Source: Winogradskyella aurantiaca (GTDB lineage Bacteria; Bacteroidota; Bacteroidia; Flavobacteriales; Flavobacteriaceae). From it: 64,000 bases of DNA. Positions 22,986 to 31,888 of this stretch are shown here, piece after piece. Under the pieces are notes generated by a model. It worked only from the letters and a program-made list of their open reading frames with translations, was not told the origin of the DNA and searched no databases. How positions within the stretch are numbered: the stretch's first letter is position 1; every line of letters starts with the position of its first letter. Both the position numbers and the translations under genes were made by a program. The DNA lies in the NCBI RefSeq assembly GCF_003362725.1, contig NZ_QKTV01000001.1, forward strand, positions 372,001-436,000, in the 5' to 3' direction.

Positions 22986-24338
22986 TTAGCCTTTAATGAT
23001 TTTCTTTGTAATGATTTGATTGGTATTGGAGTTTTCTATTTGTAAGAAATACATATTGGATTCTAAGCCATCAAGATTAGTTAGATCAATAATACCATCA
23101 AGCGCGGCTTCAGTTTTTTCATAAATTAGTTTTCCCATAATGTCATAGATCCTTAGGTTTAATTGATCGAATCGCGCATTAGCAGGAACTCTAATTTTAA
23201 GTTCATTAGTAAATGGCACTGGGCTCACACCAAAATTATCAGCTACAAACTCTTCGGTGCTTAACGAAGCACACAGACCCCAGCCCATGTCTCCAAAGAA
23301 GGCGATGGTAATGTCTCCAGGATTGTGATTAGGGCCGTCGTAACTTGGGGTCATCAGGTTATTATCGTCATCTCCTTCGTAGGTGCCTTCATCCCAATGA
23401 CTGTAACTGGATCCACCACTAAAACTTCCAGGCGCATATATTTTTGCAGGAGTCCCCCCGTTGGCAAGAACGGTCTCAGGGGAGTTACAAAACAGGTCGT
23501 TCCCTGTTAATTCATTGTACATAGCATTAGAATCATCTGCAATGTCTGTAATGGCGGTTCCGCCCCCAGTTTCAATAAAACTTGAATAAACTCCGGGTCT
23601 GGCCCCAAGGAATACCGATCCTGTAAACGGATTAACGTTGGTGTCTACAGAAGCAAACCCTATAAAGCCTAGACCATGGCCAATTTCATGGAGTACCACG
23701 CTTACAAAATCTCTTTGGCCACCCGGTGGGTTGGCATCAGTACCATAATACCAATTTACGGCGGCATTGGAATTAAAACTGGCACTTATATCCACAGAAT
23801 CCATGGTTAAACCATTGGTATCCTCACCGGTTAGCTTTTCATAAAGCGCCTGTGGATACCATAAGTTGGGATCGACTCCGGCAGTTACACCATCGGTAAA
23901 AACACCATTGGTTCCGGCCTGCCCAAGAGTTATGGATCCACCTGAGGATCCCCCAAGATCTTCAAACGTAGCATTGATTCTTATTTCCCATGACGACTCA
24001 ATGGTGTGTGACCAGATGTCTACGGCATACTGAAAAGCCGCCTGAGCCTCAGGATTTCCACCAAAACCAATATAATTGACTATAAACGTGGCACAAGGGG
24101 TTTCGTTATTAGCAATTTTAGCCTTGATTTCTTCAGGGACATCACGTCTTGGCCGTAACTCTTTGCTAGGATCAAATTTATAAACACAAGCTGGGGTATG
24201 GATGCTTTGACGCATCACTCCACGTTCCTGCGCTGTATTTTGTAGGGGTATTAAGAGCGCAATAGTCATTAATATGCTGACTATGGGTGCGCCAAAGTAG
24301 GTGTTAATATGTGCTTTTTTTGAGTATTGGTATAGCAT
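22986..24338 (-). CDS. T9SS-exported metalloprotease-like protein (paralogue)
   Basis: The ATG at 24338 is preferred; the longer frame begins with TTG at 24371. The protein has the same architecture as its neighbour: signal peptide, a body with YYGTDANPPGG, and HEIGHGLGFIGFAS with the same two His and one Glu, then a C-terminal T9SS type A sorting domain ending KKIIKG. The gap to the gene at 21654 is 42 bp on the same strand, so the pair is probably one transcript. Both likely come from a duplication that later diverged in the N-terminal part. Confidence 0.85.
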   Translation of the reverse strand: MLYQYSKKAHINTYFGAPIVSILMTIALLIPLQNTAQERGVMRQSIHTPACVYKFDPSKELRPRRDVPEEIKAKIANNETPCATFIVNYIGFGGNPEAQAAFQYAVDIWSHTIESSWEIRINATFEDLGGSSGGSITLGQAGTNGVFTDGVTAGVDPNLWYPQALYEKLTGEDTNGLTMDSVDISASFNSNAAVNWYYGTDANPPGGQRDFVSVVLHEIGHGLGFIGFASVDTNVNPFTGSVFLGARPGVYSSFIETGGGTAITDIADDSNAMYNELTGNDLFCNSPETVLANGGTPAKIYAPGSFSGGSSYSHWDEGTYEGDDDNNLMTPSYDGPNHNPGDITIAFFGDMGWGLCASLSTEEFVADNFGVSPVPFTNELKIRVPANARFDQLNLRIYDIMGKLIYEKTEAALDGIIDLTNLDGLESNMYFLQIENSNTNQIITKKIIKG

Positions 24339-24449
24339 AATTATTCGGTTTAGTGTATCTAATCGTTTCAAAGATAACGTATAATGGCTAAAATTGCGTT
24401 AGGGGGTTTCAATTTTGTCCACAAAACAATTAAGATTTTTAGTTGAATA

Positions 24450-24478
24450 AAAAAACCCTCCAAAAGGGAGGGTTTTCA
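24450..24478 (-). terminator. Terminator hairpin
   Basis: AAAACCCTCC, a 4-base loop and GGAGGGTTTT form a stem near 24452-24476. It follows the decayed fragment at 24497 on the minus strand. Confidence 0.75.
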
Positions 24479-24496
24479 GTAGTTATTTGAGTTGTA

Positions 24497-24679
24497 CTAC
24501 TTAACAATTAGCGTGTATTGAGGTGTAGGATTGAGTGAACAAAAAAACACATACTCACCTTATTTCAGAGAAGTTGTATTGGAGCGTTCCTTGCTGCTAT
24601 TTTCTACAACTTTAGTTACATAGGCCGTTTTAATATGAGCCTCAGGACTGGATTTAGGCGCCAATACAAAACCCACCTT
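24497..24679 (-). pseudogene. Decayed cupredoxin/azurin-like C-terminal fragment
   Basis: Read on the minus strand, one frame gives KVGFVLAPKSSPEAH, TAYVTKVVENSS, then a stop at 24560-24562, and continues GEYVFFCSLNPTPQYTLIVK to a stop at 24497. The order, VGFVLAP then GEYVFFC then TLIVK, resembles the end of azurin-like blue copper proteins (GEY-FFC with the copper Cys), but the His and Met ligands after the Cys are gone. The 5' part is not recognisable. The family call is tentative; that the frame is an eroded gene is more secure. The rest of 24339-25006 has only this fragment, a terminator and one small gene. Confidence 0.45.
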
Positions 24680-24769
24680 TTATATGACACTTAAAATACC
24701 GTGGCAGAAATTTTATAAATATCTTGATGAGAATCTCCAAGTAATAGGAGTTACAGAACAGCTAACGGG

Positions 24770-24943
24770 TTAGGCTACTTTTTGGAGAAGATCAAAGCAA
24801 GGGCATTTTTTGCAACGCTTGCTTTCTGCCTTAGTGTATTTTTTACAGCACTTAGATTTAACTTTTCCTAAACTGTCCGGGCCTTTTAGCTCCAATTTTT
24901 TGATACGTTTGTCCTTGAGTTTAGCGCACTTTTTTTTGCCCAT
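24770..24943 (-). CDS. 57-residue Lys/Cys-rich protein
   Basis: This small frame starts at the ATG at 24943. It is strongly basic (MGKKKCAKLKDKRIKKLELK) with Cys-rich pairs CCKKYTKAESKRCKKCPCF in the second half. The Cys arrangement (C, CC, C, CPC) suggests a metal-binding or redox microprotein; its function is unknown. Its start lies upstream of the ferritin gene's 3' end by 64 bp on the same strand, so the two may be co-transcribed. Confidence 0.65.
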   Translation of the reverse strand: MGKKKCAKLKDKRIKKLELKGPDSLGKVKSKCCKKYTKAESKRCKKCPCFDLLQKVA

Positions 24944-25006
24944 GTTTTACCTGAATAACACGGGCAAAAATAGTTATTTATAATTAATCTAATTAAACTT
25001 TAACAT

Positions 25007-25528
25007 TTAAACCTGAGGGTCAGGTGCCGCGCTACTGACTACTGAGAGTTGCTGAATGTCACGATCAAATAGGTACAACCCACCTTTGTCATCACCAATC
25101 ATATTAATCTTATCCAGAATGGTGCGTGCTGTGGCTTCTTCTTCAATTTGTTCAGAGACATACCATTGTAAAAAGTTATGAGTGGCATAGTCTTTTTCCT
25201 GAAGTGTGATGTGTACGAGCTCATTAATACTTTCAGAAACGAAGATCTCATGCTGTAGAAGTTTTTCGAACATTTCCCGGAAGGAATTAAAGGTCACATT
25301 TGGTGCGTTTAATTCTGATACATGAGCGTGTCCACCACGTTCGTTAATAAATTTCACCAACTTTAACATGTGTTCCCGCTCCTCATCGGATTGGTCGTAC
25401 ATAAAGTTAGATATACCTTCTAATCCTTTAACCTCAGCCCAGACGGCCATGGCCAAATATACCTGTGAAGATTCGGCCTCTATTCGTATTTGTTTATTTA
25501 ATGCAGATTCAATTGTTTTTGACAACAT
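25007..25528 (-). CDS. ftnA: Non-haem ferritin
   Basis: The ATG at 25528 gives the family's usual start (MLSKTIESALNKQI); the 10 codons before it overlap a likely -7 box (TAAATTTG). The four-helix bundle carries the di-iron ferroxidase residues in EAESSQVYLAMAVWAE, DEEREHM and EQIEEEAT. It oxidises Fe2+ and stores iron as a 24-mer in the cytosol. Length (173 residues) is normal. Confidence 0.95.
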   Translation of the reverse strand: MLSKTIESALNKQIRIEAESSQVYLAMAVWAEVKGLEGISNFMYDQSDEEREHMLKLVKFINERGGHAHVSELNAPNVTFNSFREMFEKLLQHEIFVSESINELVHITLQEKDYATHNFLQWYVSEQIEEEATARTILDKINMIGDDKGGLYLFDRDIQQLSVVSSAAPDPQV

Positions 25529-25667
25529 AGCTTGTGTTTTTCGCAAATTTACGTACATAAAAATACAAAATGGCTAATTGTTGCACTCATAAGCTTTTAA
25601 ATAGGCTAATTCAGATTTAATCTAATAACAGTTTAGTAATTTTATGAGGCTAAAACATTCACAGTCT

Positions 25668-28253
25668 ATGGCTATACAACCTAAGCTCACCCGATTTAAT
25701 ACCAATGTACTTCAGAAATACCAGGTGTATAATGGCATATTTATGACCTTACCATTTGCCACCTTATCCAAGACTGTGGCCTTATTGCCTCTGTTTTATG
25801 AAACCTGTAAAAAGGGTTTTGAGGTTGGGGATGACCCTACGGAGATTGTGCAAACTTTTTTCATGAAGTACCAGGCCAGACGTTCGGCTAAAAGTCAAAT
25901 TAATTTGCTCTTTCGTTTTATACAGTACATAGAGCGGCAGGTGGTATTGTTTGATGCCATTGAAGATGCAGCGTTTCCTATTGTAAATAATATGGAAGGA
26001 TTGGGTACGCTTAGAAACTTGAAAGAGCGGGCGGTTGCCGAAAATAAAATCCCTCAGTTACAGGAGTTGTTGGAGGGGTTTAATGTGCGTATTGTACTTA
26101 CGGCACACCCTACGCAGTTTTATCCTGGTGCGGTGCTTGGTATCATAACCGATCTTGCCAAAGCTGTTGAACAAGACAATCTATCTGAAATCAACAAGTT
26201 GTTAGCCCAATTGGGTAAGACTCCTTTTTTCAAAGACCGCAAACCAACTCCCTATGATGAGGCTGTTAATTTGATCTGGTATCTCAAGAACGTCTTCTAC
26301 TATTCCTTTGGAAAGATTTACGATTACATTCAGCAGAATATTTTCGAAGAAGAACCGCTTAACAATTCCATCGTTAATATTGGCTTCTGGCCAGGAGGTG
26401 ATAGGGACGGTAATCCATTTGTAACTCCGCAGATCACTTTGGATGTAGCCAAGAAACTCAAACAAAGTATTTTAAAAAAGTATATAAAAAATGTTAAGGA
26501 TCTTCGCCGTCGACTGACCTTTAGAGGTATTAGAGAGCGCATCATTGACTTGAACCACCGCTTGGTAAATACGGTTCAGGAACGTTCCAGCTTACCGCAT
26601 ATATCGCTTGAGGAGTTTATTTCAGAGTTAAAGATCATACGTCAGATACTCATTGATGAGCACCAATCGCTTTATGTGGAGGAAGTAACGTCTTTGCTTA
26701 ACAAATTGTGTTTGTTTGGATACCATTTTGCTAGTCTGGACATTCGTCAGGACAGTCGCGTCCACGATCAGATGTTTCGTGCTGTGGTTACTGAATCTAT
26801 CGCTCAGGGTAGTGCGGTATTCCCTCAAAATTTCTTAGAAATGGAGCTGGATGCTCAGCTCCAACATTTGGCCTCGATCCAGGGATCACTTCAGGACATA
26901 CAATTTAAGGATGAGATGGCTGTGAATATTTCTGAAACCATTAGAGCCATGAAGCAGATTCAGGAAACCAATGGGGAAGTGGCTTGTAATCGATACATTA
27001 TAAGTAACAATCAGACTACTTTAAATGTCCTGCAATTATATGCCATGCTGAAGACTTTGGCCTTTGGAGATCAACTGACTGCAGATGTGGTACCCTTATT
27101 TGAAACGGTAACTGATTTAGAGGCCTCCCCAAAAGTGATGCAAGAATTGTATGAGAACCCGCATTATCGCGAGCATCTAAAAAACAGAGGGGACCAACAG
27201 ACCATAATGCTAGGCTTTAGCGATGGTACTAAAGATGGGGGTTATCTGATGGCAAATTGGGCTATTTTTAAAGCAAAGGAAGCCTTGACTGAAATGTCAA
27301 GGGCTTATGGTATTGAAGTTATTTTCTTTGATGGTCGCGGTGGACCACCAGCAAGAGGCGGTGGTAAAACCCATCAGTTCTATGCCTCTCTTGGACCAAC
27401 AATATCAGATAAGGAAATCCAATTGACTATTCAGGGTCAAACTATTAGTTCTAATTTTGGAACTGAGGAGTCCTCGCAATACAACATGGAACAGCTGATT
27501 AGTGCCGGTATTAATAATCGCTATAATGAGATGAATCTGGCTATGTCCGAGGAAGACAAGGCCGTCATGAACGAGCTGGCAGATTTAAGTTATCAGACCT
27601 ATGTAGACTTTAAGAAGCACCCCAAATTTTTAGGTTATTTACAGCAAATGAGTACTCTTAAATATTATGCCAAGACCAATATTGGAAGCCGACCCTCCAA
27701 ACGTGGTAAATCTAATGAGCTCGTTTTTTCCGACTTAAGAGCCATCCCATTTGTGGGTAGCTGGAGTCAATTAAAGCAAAACGTGCCTGGCTTCTTTGGG
27801 GTAGGTTCTGCGCTTAAAGTGTTTGAAGATCGAGGTGAGTTTGATAAGGTGACCCATCTATACGAGCAGTCTAAGTTTTTTAAGACCCTCATAGAAAACA
27901 GTATGATGTCATTAACCAAATCATTTTTTGACCTCACCAGGTATATGGCCGAAGACCCCGAATATGGGGCCTTCTGGAAGTTGATTCATAAAGAGTATGA
28001 AACATCCAAGCGTCTGATTCTAAAATTGACAGGCTATAAGGAGCTTATGGAGAATGAACCTGTAGGCAAGGCCTCTATACAAGTACGGGAATCCATTGTT
28101 TTACCCTTACTCACAATTCAGCAATATGCTCTTAAACAGCTTCAGGAGCTTGAGAAACAGCAGCCGAGAGATGAGGAGCAGATAGCAGTGTTTGAAAAAA
28201 TGGTCACACGTTCACTTTTTGGGAATATTAATGCCAGTAGAAATTCTGCTTAA
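25668..28253 (+). CDS. ppc: Phosphoenolpyruvate carboxylase
   Basis: The ATG at 25668 (MAIQPKLTRF) fits other Bacteroidota enzymes better than 25644. Signatures: TAHPTQFYPG with the catalytic His, GFSDGTKDGGYLMAN, the phosphate/bicarbonate-binding loop GRGGPPARGGGKTH, and FVGSWSQLKQNVPGFFG near the C-terminus. It makes oxaloacetate from PEP and bicarbonate, feeding the TCA cycle. It stands alone, and its stop overlaps by 4 bp the stop of the convergent deacetylase-like gene. Confidence 0.95.
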   Translation: MAIQPKLTRFNTNVLQKYQVYNGIFMTLPFATLSKTVALLPLFYETCKKGFEVGDDPTEIVQTFFMKYQARRSAKSQINLLFRFIQYIERQVVLFDAIEDAAFPIVNNMEGLGTLRNLKERAVAENKIPQLQELLEGFNVRIVLTAHPTQFYPGAVLGIITDLAKAVEQDNLSEINKLLAQLGKTPFFKDRKPTPYDEAVNLIWYLKNVFYYSFGKIYDYIQQNIFEEEPLNNSIVNIGFWPGGDRDGNPFVTPQITLDVAKKLKQSILKKYIKNVKDLRRRLTFRGIRERIIDLNHRLVNTVQERSSLPHISLEEFISELKIIRQILIDEHQSLYVEEVTSLLNKLCLFGYHFASLDIRQDSRVHDQMFRAVVTESIAQGSAVFPQNFLEMELDAQLQHLASIQGSLQDIQFKDEMAVNISETIRAMKQIQETNGEVACNRYIISNNQTTLNVLQLYAMLKTLAFGDQLTADVVPLFETVTDLEASPKVMQELYENPHYREHLKNRGDQQTIMLGFSDGTKDGGYLMANWAIFKAKEALTEMSRAYGIEVIFFDGRGGPPARGGGKTHQFYASLGPTISDKEIQLTIQGQTISSNFGTEESSQYNMEQLISAGINNRYNEMNLAMSEEDKAVMNELADLSYQTYVDFKKHPKFLGYLQQMSTLKYYAKTNIGSRPSKRGKSNELVFSDLRAIPFVGSWSQLKQNVPGFFGVGSALKVFEDRGEFDKVTHLYEQSKFFKTLIENSMMSLTKSFFDLTRYMAEDPEYGAFWKLIHKEYETSKRLILKLTGYKELMENEPVGKASIQVRESIVLPLLTIQQYALKQLQELEKQQPRDEEQIAVFEKMVTRSLFGNINASRNSA

Positions 28254-29152
28254 AAAAATATTTCCTGAGCCAACCTAAAGGTATTGGCATGGGCCTCTAC
28301 TATAACTTTAATATCGGGAGAATAACCTCCACCCATGCTACACATCACTGGTATATGGTGCTCATGACAAAGTTCCAGAACAAAACGGTCTCTGGCCTTG
28401 CAACCTTCCAGACTAAGTCCCAGTTTCCCAAGTTTATCCGATGCCACTACGTCCACACCACAGAGATAGAATATAAAATCTGGTTGTTGTTCTTCTATGA
28501 GTTGTGGTAGTATGGCATTTAATTGGGTCAAATAGGTAATGTCATCGGTATCATTATCCAGGGCAATATCCAGGTCGCTTTTCTCTTTTTTAAACGGATA
28601 ATTACTGCGGCCGTGCATTGAAAAGGTAAAGACAGAAGCATCGTTTTGAAAGATTTCGGCAGTGCCATTTCCCTGATGTACATCCAGATCAACGATCAGT
28701 ATTTTTTCAGCTAAACCCTTGTGTTGAAGATATCGCGCTCCAATGGCCTGATCGTTTAGTAAGCAAAATGCTTCCCCTCGGTTGGTATAAGCGTGGTGTG
28801 TGCCTCCGGCAATATTCATGGCAATGCCATTTTGGAGCGCCGCTTCACAAGCTTTGATGGTGCCATCTGCAATAATGACCTCTCGTTCTACCAAAACCTC
28901 GCTCAAAGGAAAACCAATTTTACGGGCTGCCCTTTGATCTAAAGTAATATTAACCAGATCATAGTAATACTCGGGATCATGAACGGCTAGAATGTACTTG
29001 TCATTTGGGCGTTCAGGTTCAAAAAAGTTATCCTGGGTACAGGTTCCTTCGTGCAATAATTGTTCAGGAAGGAGCTCGTATTTCTCCATTGGAAATCGAT
29101 GCCCATCAGGTAAGGGATGCCTGTAAATGGGGTGGTAGGCAATTTTTAACAT
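28250..29152 (-). CDS. Histone deacetylase-family hydrolase
   Basis: The start is taken at the ATG at 29152 (MLKIAYHPIYRHPLPDGH). The protein has the arginase/HDAC-fold motifs: GGTHHAYTNRGEAFCLLND, LIVDLDVHQGNGTAEIF with the zinc Asp and His, TFSMHGRSNYPF, and CSMGGGYSPD. Bacterial members deacetylate acetylated polyamines, sugars or proteins; the substrate here is not known. It follows the MG2-like gene at 29163 by 10 bp, a likely operon. Confidence 0.88.
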   Translation of the reverse strand: MLKIAYHPIYRHPLPDGHRFPMEKYELLPEQLLHEGTCTQDNFFEPERPNDKYILAVHDPEYYYDLVNITLDQRAARKIGFPLSEVLVEREVIIADGTIKACEAALQNGIAMNIAGGTHHAYTNRGEAFCLLNDQAIGARYLQHKGLAEKILIVDLDVHQGNGTAEIFQNDASVFTFSMHGRSNYPFKKEKSDLDIALDNDTDDITYLTQLNAILPQLIEEQQPDFIFYLCGVDVVASDKLGKLGLSLEGCKARDRFVLELCHEHHIPVMCSMGGGYSPDIKVIVEAHANTFRLAQEIFF

Positions 29153-29162
29153 CAAGTCACTT

Positions 29163-31646
29163 CTAATTAGAAACTTCTTTAATTTCAGAAATGAAGGAAC
29201 CATCGCCCAAATACCCTTCAATAAATAGCTTCACGGGGACCTTTGGTTTCTTGATGTTGAATACCAATTGACTATTCTCAATTCGCGCATCTGGTTTCCA
29301 ATCTACTACCCCATATTCTTGATAGAAATCATCGCGTTCACTTCGATATTTGGGTACATAGAAGCGTTTTTCTTTGGCAAAAGAAAGCGGTAATTGATAC
29401 GCTGACGCCGAATTATCATAGGGACTTCCAATAGATGAGCCCCAATTGGAGTAAATCTTTATGACTCCAGCAGCTCCTCTAAACCCTTCACCAAATCCAC
29501 GGCGGTTAATTTCTACATAATCGATATATAGTAGTGGGAACTGGTGTAACATATCGGGTTCTGGCATAAAGGACCCATCAAGGTAGATGGCCATAATTTT
29601 ATTCCGATCACCTGGGTTAATGGGTTGGGTACCTGTATCAATGTTGTTGTCTGCCGAAAAGGCGTCTGTGCTTATAGTATTGATATTGGCCGAGGTATTA
29701 CCACGAAGACCATATGAATAGCCATTATACACTCTAAATCCACCATTGGCTTCGTCAACATATAAGCCGTAATACCTCAGAAACTCCCCAATGGTATTGA
29801 AAGTGATGCGGGCATTGTCATCGATTATCTTAACATTGCCATAGCGGCCTTTTTGTAATTTCTTAAGTCTAACACGTTTGCGTTCAATTCTACTGGTAAT
29901 AACAACCGCATCCAATTCCTGAAGATCTTCTGGGTTATTGAGTTGAACGGTATTGTCATTGAGTGCTTCCTTAAGTTGATACAAAGGCTTAGGGCCTAAC
30001 ATTCTGGTCTCTACCTTTGCATTAGGAATACTGTTAGGGAAGGACTGTAAATACAAATTAGAGGATTTATTTCCTGTTGAGGTGATTTCTGAAAAATGAA
30101 TGGTATTGGTACCCACCGGAAAAATATTCTCGGCCACGAATTTAGTCTCATTAGCCGATACTGTATAAAGTTGCGGTTCGTCACCTGAAACCGAATGTAG
30201 TAAGAAGGTTTTCTCTCCCTTGTTCAAACTACTGTTGACATTACCATTAATTTCAAGACCTTGTTCATATCGATTTAGAAACAGGTGCTCTTCTTTAAAA
30301 ATATCCTGCCAATCAAAGCTGCTCCATCCCTGAGTTAATAATAAGTTGTCTAATTCTGCTTCTTTTGCTGGGGTGACATCTCTAAAATAATAGTCAGCAC
30401 GTTCGATAGATCCTTTTACATAGGGTCTCAGATAAACGGAGGAAACGATGTTATTATGGCGGTTATAGGTTTGCGTGTTTTGAGGTAAGACAGAAACGCT
30501 CACATGATTAAAGAAATTGGGTTTAATAGTGTTGTATGTCAATTGTAATTGGAGCGAATCTTTGTTTTTTTCGGCCACTAAATCGCTGCTTTTCCTAATT
30601 TTTAATCCATTGTAGTTAAAGAATAAACGTTCGGCAATAGGTTTTCTTCTTGAATTTAATATGGTAAAAACAAGGACCCCAGGTGGCAGATTCTGTAAAT
30701 CAAAGCCTTTGGATATGGAAGCCTCTGCACCAAAACTAAAATCTACTAATTTTATAAATTCACCATTGTGCACGGCTAAATGAAATGTTTGATTTCCTAA
30801 AGATTGCTGACTTTCTGTATTGGTAGCTATTTGAGCAATCAATCGTTTTCTAACCTTATTTAGGGATAATACCATCCCATTTGTTTCTACGAGTTCTGTA
30901 ATGGGATAGCTAAAGGTCTCATTGAGGCAATTAACTTTTACGGTATAGCTGGATTGTGATTGAGGGACAAAGCTAAATTGCCCAATTCCCATGCGATCTA
31001 CTTTAAAATCGGTTAAGGCCTTGTTATTACTATCGTAAACAACTCCAGTGGCATAAGGAATGCCGTAGCCTTTATGATCTTTAATAATCACACCAACTTT
31101 ATTAATGACATCTGCTAATAAATGCCCTCCTTCCGGAAGAAATTGAGCGTCAGGCTCTGTTTCTACTAGTTCTGTCTCTACATAATCCTGTTCATCTGGG
31201 TTGAGTACGTCAAAGGCCTCTGAATAAATAGCCTGCTCATTAAAATTCAATGACCAGTTGGTATAGGCTTTTAGTATGTATGTCCCAGTTGAAAATGCGC
31301 TATCAATTTGCACAGAATTGGAGGCCACACCATCAACCACATGAAGCAACATTTGCTTAATGGGCTTTTGATTAGCGTCTTCAATACTTAGATATAAATT
31401 GGATGAAAAGGAGGTAAGTGCTTTTGTTTTTTTATCGAATACATAGGCTGTAAATCCTAAGTCTTCTCCTTGGATAAAAGTAGACTTGTTAAGGTGTACA
31501 TAAATAGCTTCCTGATTGATACTAGCATAGTTGTCATAATACGTTTTAATAACCTTTTCTTGAGAAAAACTCAAGGTGCTTAAACATAGAAATAATAGGA
31601 ATAATGGGGACTTACGGAAAGTGTTTTGTAATAAAATCGCGCTCAT
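29163..31646 (-). CDS. Large MG2/plug-domain surface protein (paralogue A)
   Basis: The start is taken at the ATG at 31646, giving a signal peptide (LFLLFLCLSTLSFSQ). Then comes a macroglobulin-like (MG2-type) N-terminal region with AIYVHLNKSTFIQGE, GFTAYVFD and LKAYTNWS. The centre has repeated Ig-like strands, and the C-terminal third carries a TonB-plug-like stretch (DAVVITSRIERKR, DGSFMPEPD) before a final small beta domain (KPKVPVKLFIEGYLGDG). It is probably outer-membrane-associated. The start codon is inside a 42 bp inverted repeat. Function unknown; it pairs with paralogue B. Confidence 0.75.
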   Translation of the reverse strand: MSAILLQNTFRKSPLFLLFLCLSTLSFSQEKVIKTYYDNYASINQEAIYVHLNKSTFIQGEDLGFTAYVFDKKTKALTSFSSNLYLSIEDANQKPIKQMLLHVVDGVASNSVQIDSAFSTGTYILKAYTNWSLNFNEQAIYSEAFDVLNPDEQDYVETELVETEPDAQFLPEGGHLLADVINKVGVIIKDHKGYGIPYATGVVYDSNNKALTDFKVDRMGIGQFSFVPQSQSSYTVKVNCLNETFSYPITELVETNGMVLSLNKVRKRLIAQIATNTESQQSLGNQTFHLAVHNGEFIKLVDFSFGAEASISKGFDLQNLPPGVLVFTILNSRRKPIAERLFFNYNGLKIRKSSDLVAEKNKDSLQLQLTYNTIKPNFFNHVSVSVLPQNTQTYNRHNNIVSSVYLRPYVKGSIERADYYFRDVTPAKEAELDNLLLTQGWSSFDWQDIFKEEHLFLNRYEQGLEINGNVNSSLNKGEKTFLLHSVSGDEPQLYTVSANETKFVAENIFPVGTNTIHFSEITSTGNKSSNLYLQSFPNSIPNAKVETRMLGPKPLYQLKEALNDNTVQLNNPEDLQELDAVVITSRIERKRVRLKKLQKGRYGNVKIIDDNARITFNTIGEFLRYYGLYVDEANGGFRVYNGYSYGLRGNTSANINTISTDAFSADNNIDTGTQPINPGDRNKIMAIYLDGSFMPEPDMLHQFPLLYIDYVEINRRGFGEGFRGAAGVIKIYSNWGSSIGSPYDNSASAYQLPLSFAKEKRFYVPKYRSERDDFYQEYGVVDWKPDARIENSQLVFNIKKPKVPVKLFIEGYLGDGSFISEIKEVSN

Positions 31647-31683
31647 AATCAAACTTCTTTTTTACGAAGTTAAAGATTATGAG
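31642..31683. repeat. 42 bp inverted repeat over the start codon of paralogue A
   Basis: CTCATAATC pairs with GATTATGAG, and inside it AACTTC pairs with GAAGTT around a TTTTTTAC loop. On the minus strand the stem contains the start codon (31646-31644), so an RNA hairpin could mask it. Confidence 0.65.
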
Positions 31684-31716
31684 CGTATTTTAATAACTCT
31701 TTTAGAGGCTTTTAAC

Positions 31717-31824
31717 CTAGTTTAACACCAAGGTTTTTTCTTCATACACAGTCATACCATCTGCGTCGATACCTTCAATAAATAAGGTGATTGGCACTAA
31801 GGGCTTTTGGATTTGCAGGTGCAT
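31717..31824 (-). pseudogene. C-terminal remnant of a third MG2/plug-domain paralogue
   Basis: The frame MHLQIQKPLVPITLFIEGID, then 15 more residues ending LVLN, stop, aligns along its length with the last ~35 residues of paralogue B (HLKIERPLIPVTLFIEG, ending LNLN) and more weakly with A. A stop codon lies three codons upstream, so only the tail survives. It sits between the two intact paralogues and marks a deletion within a three-copy array. Confidence 0.7.
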
Positions 31825-31888
31825 ATGACCTCATTTTATCGATTTCGTTTTTACAACTTTTATACTTAGAAGTGAGCCTATTATTAGA

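Noticed and set aside
25529-25558. Ferritin start at 25558
   Set aside because: The extra codons overlap a -7 promoter element and are absent from the family; the ATG at 25528 matches.
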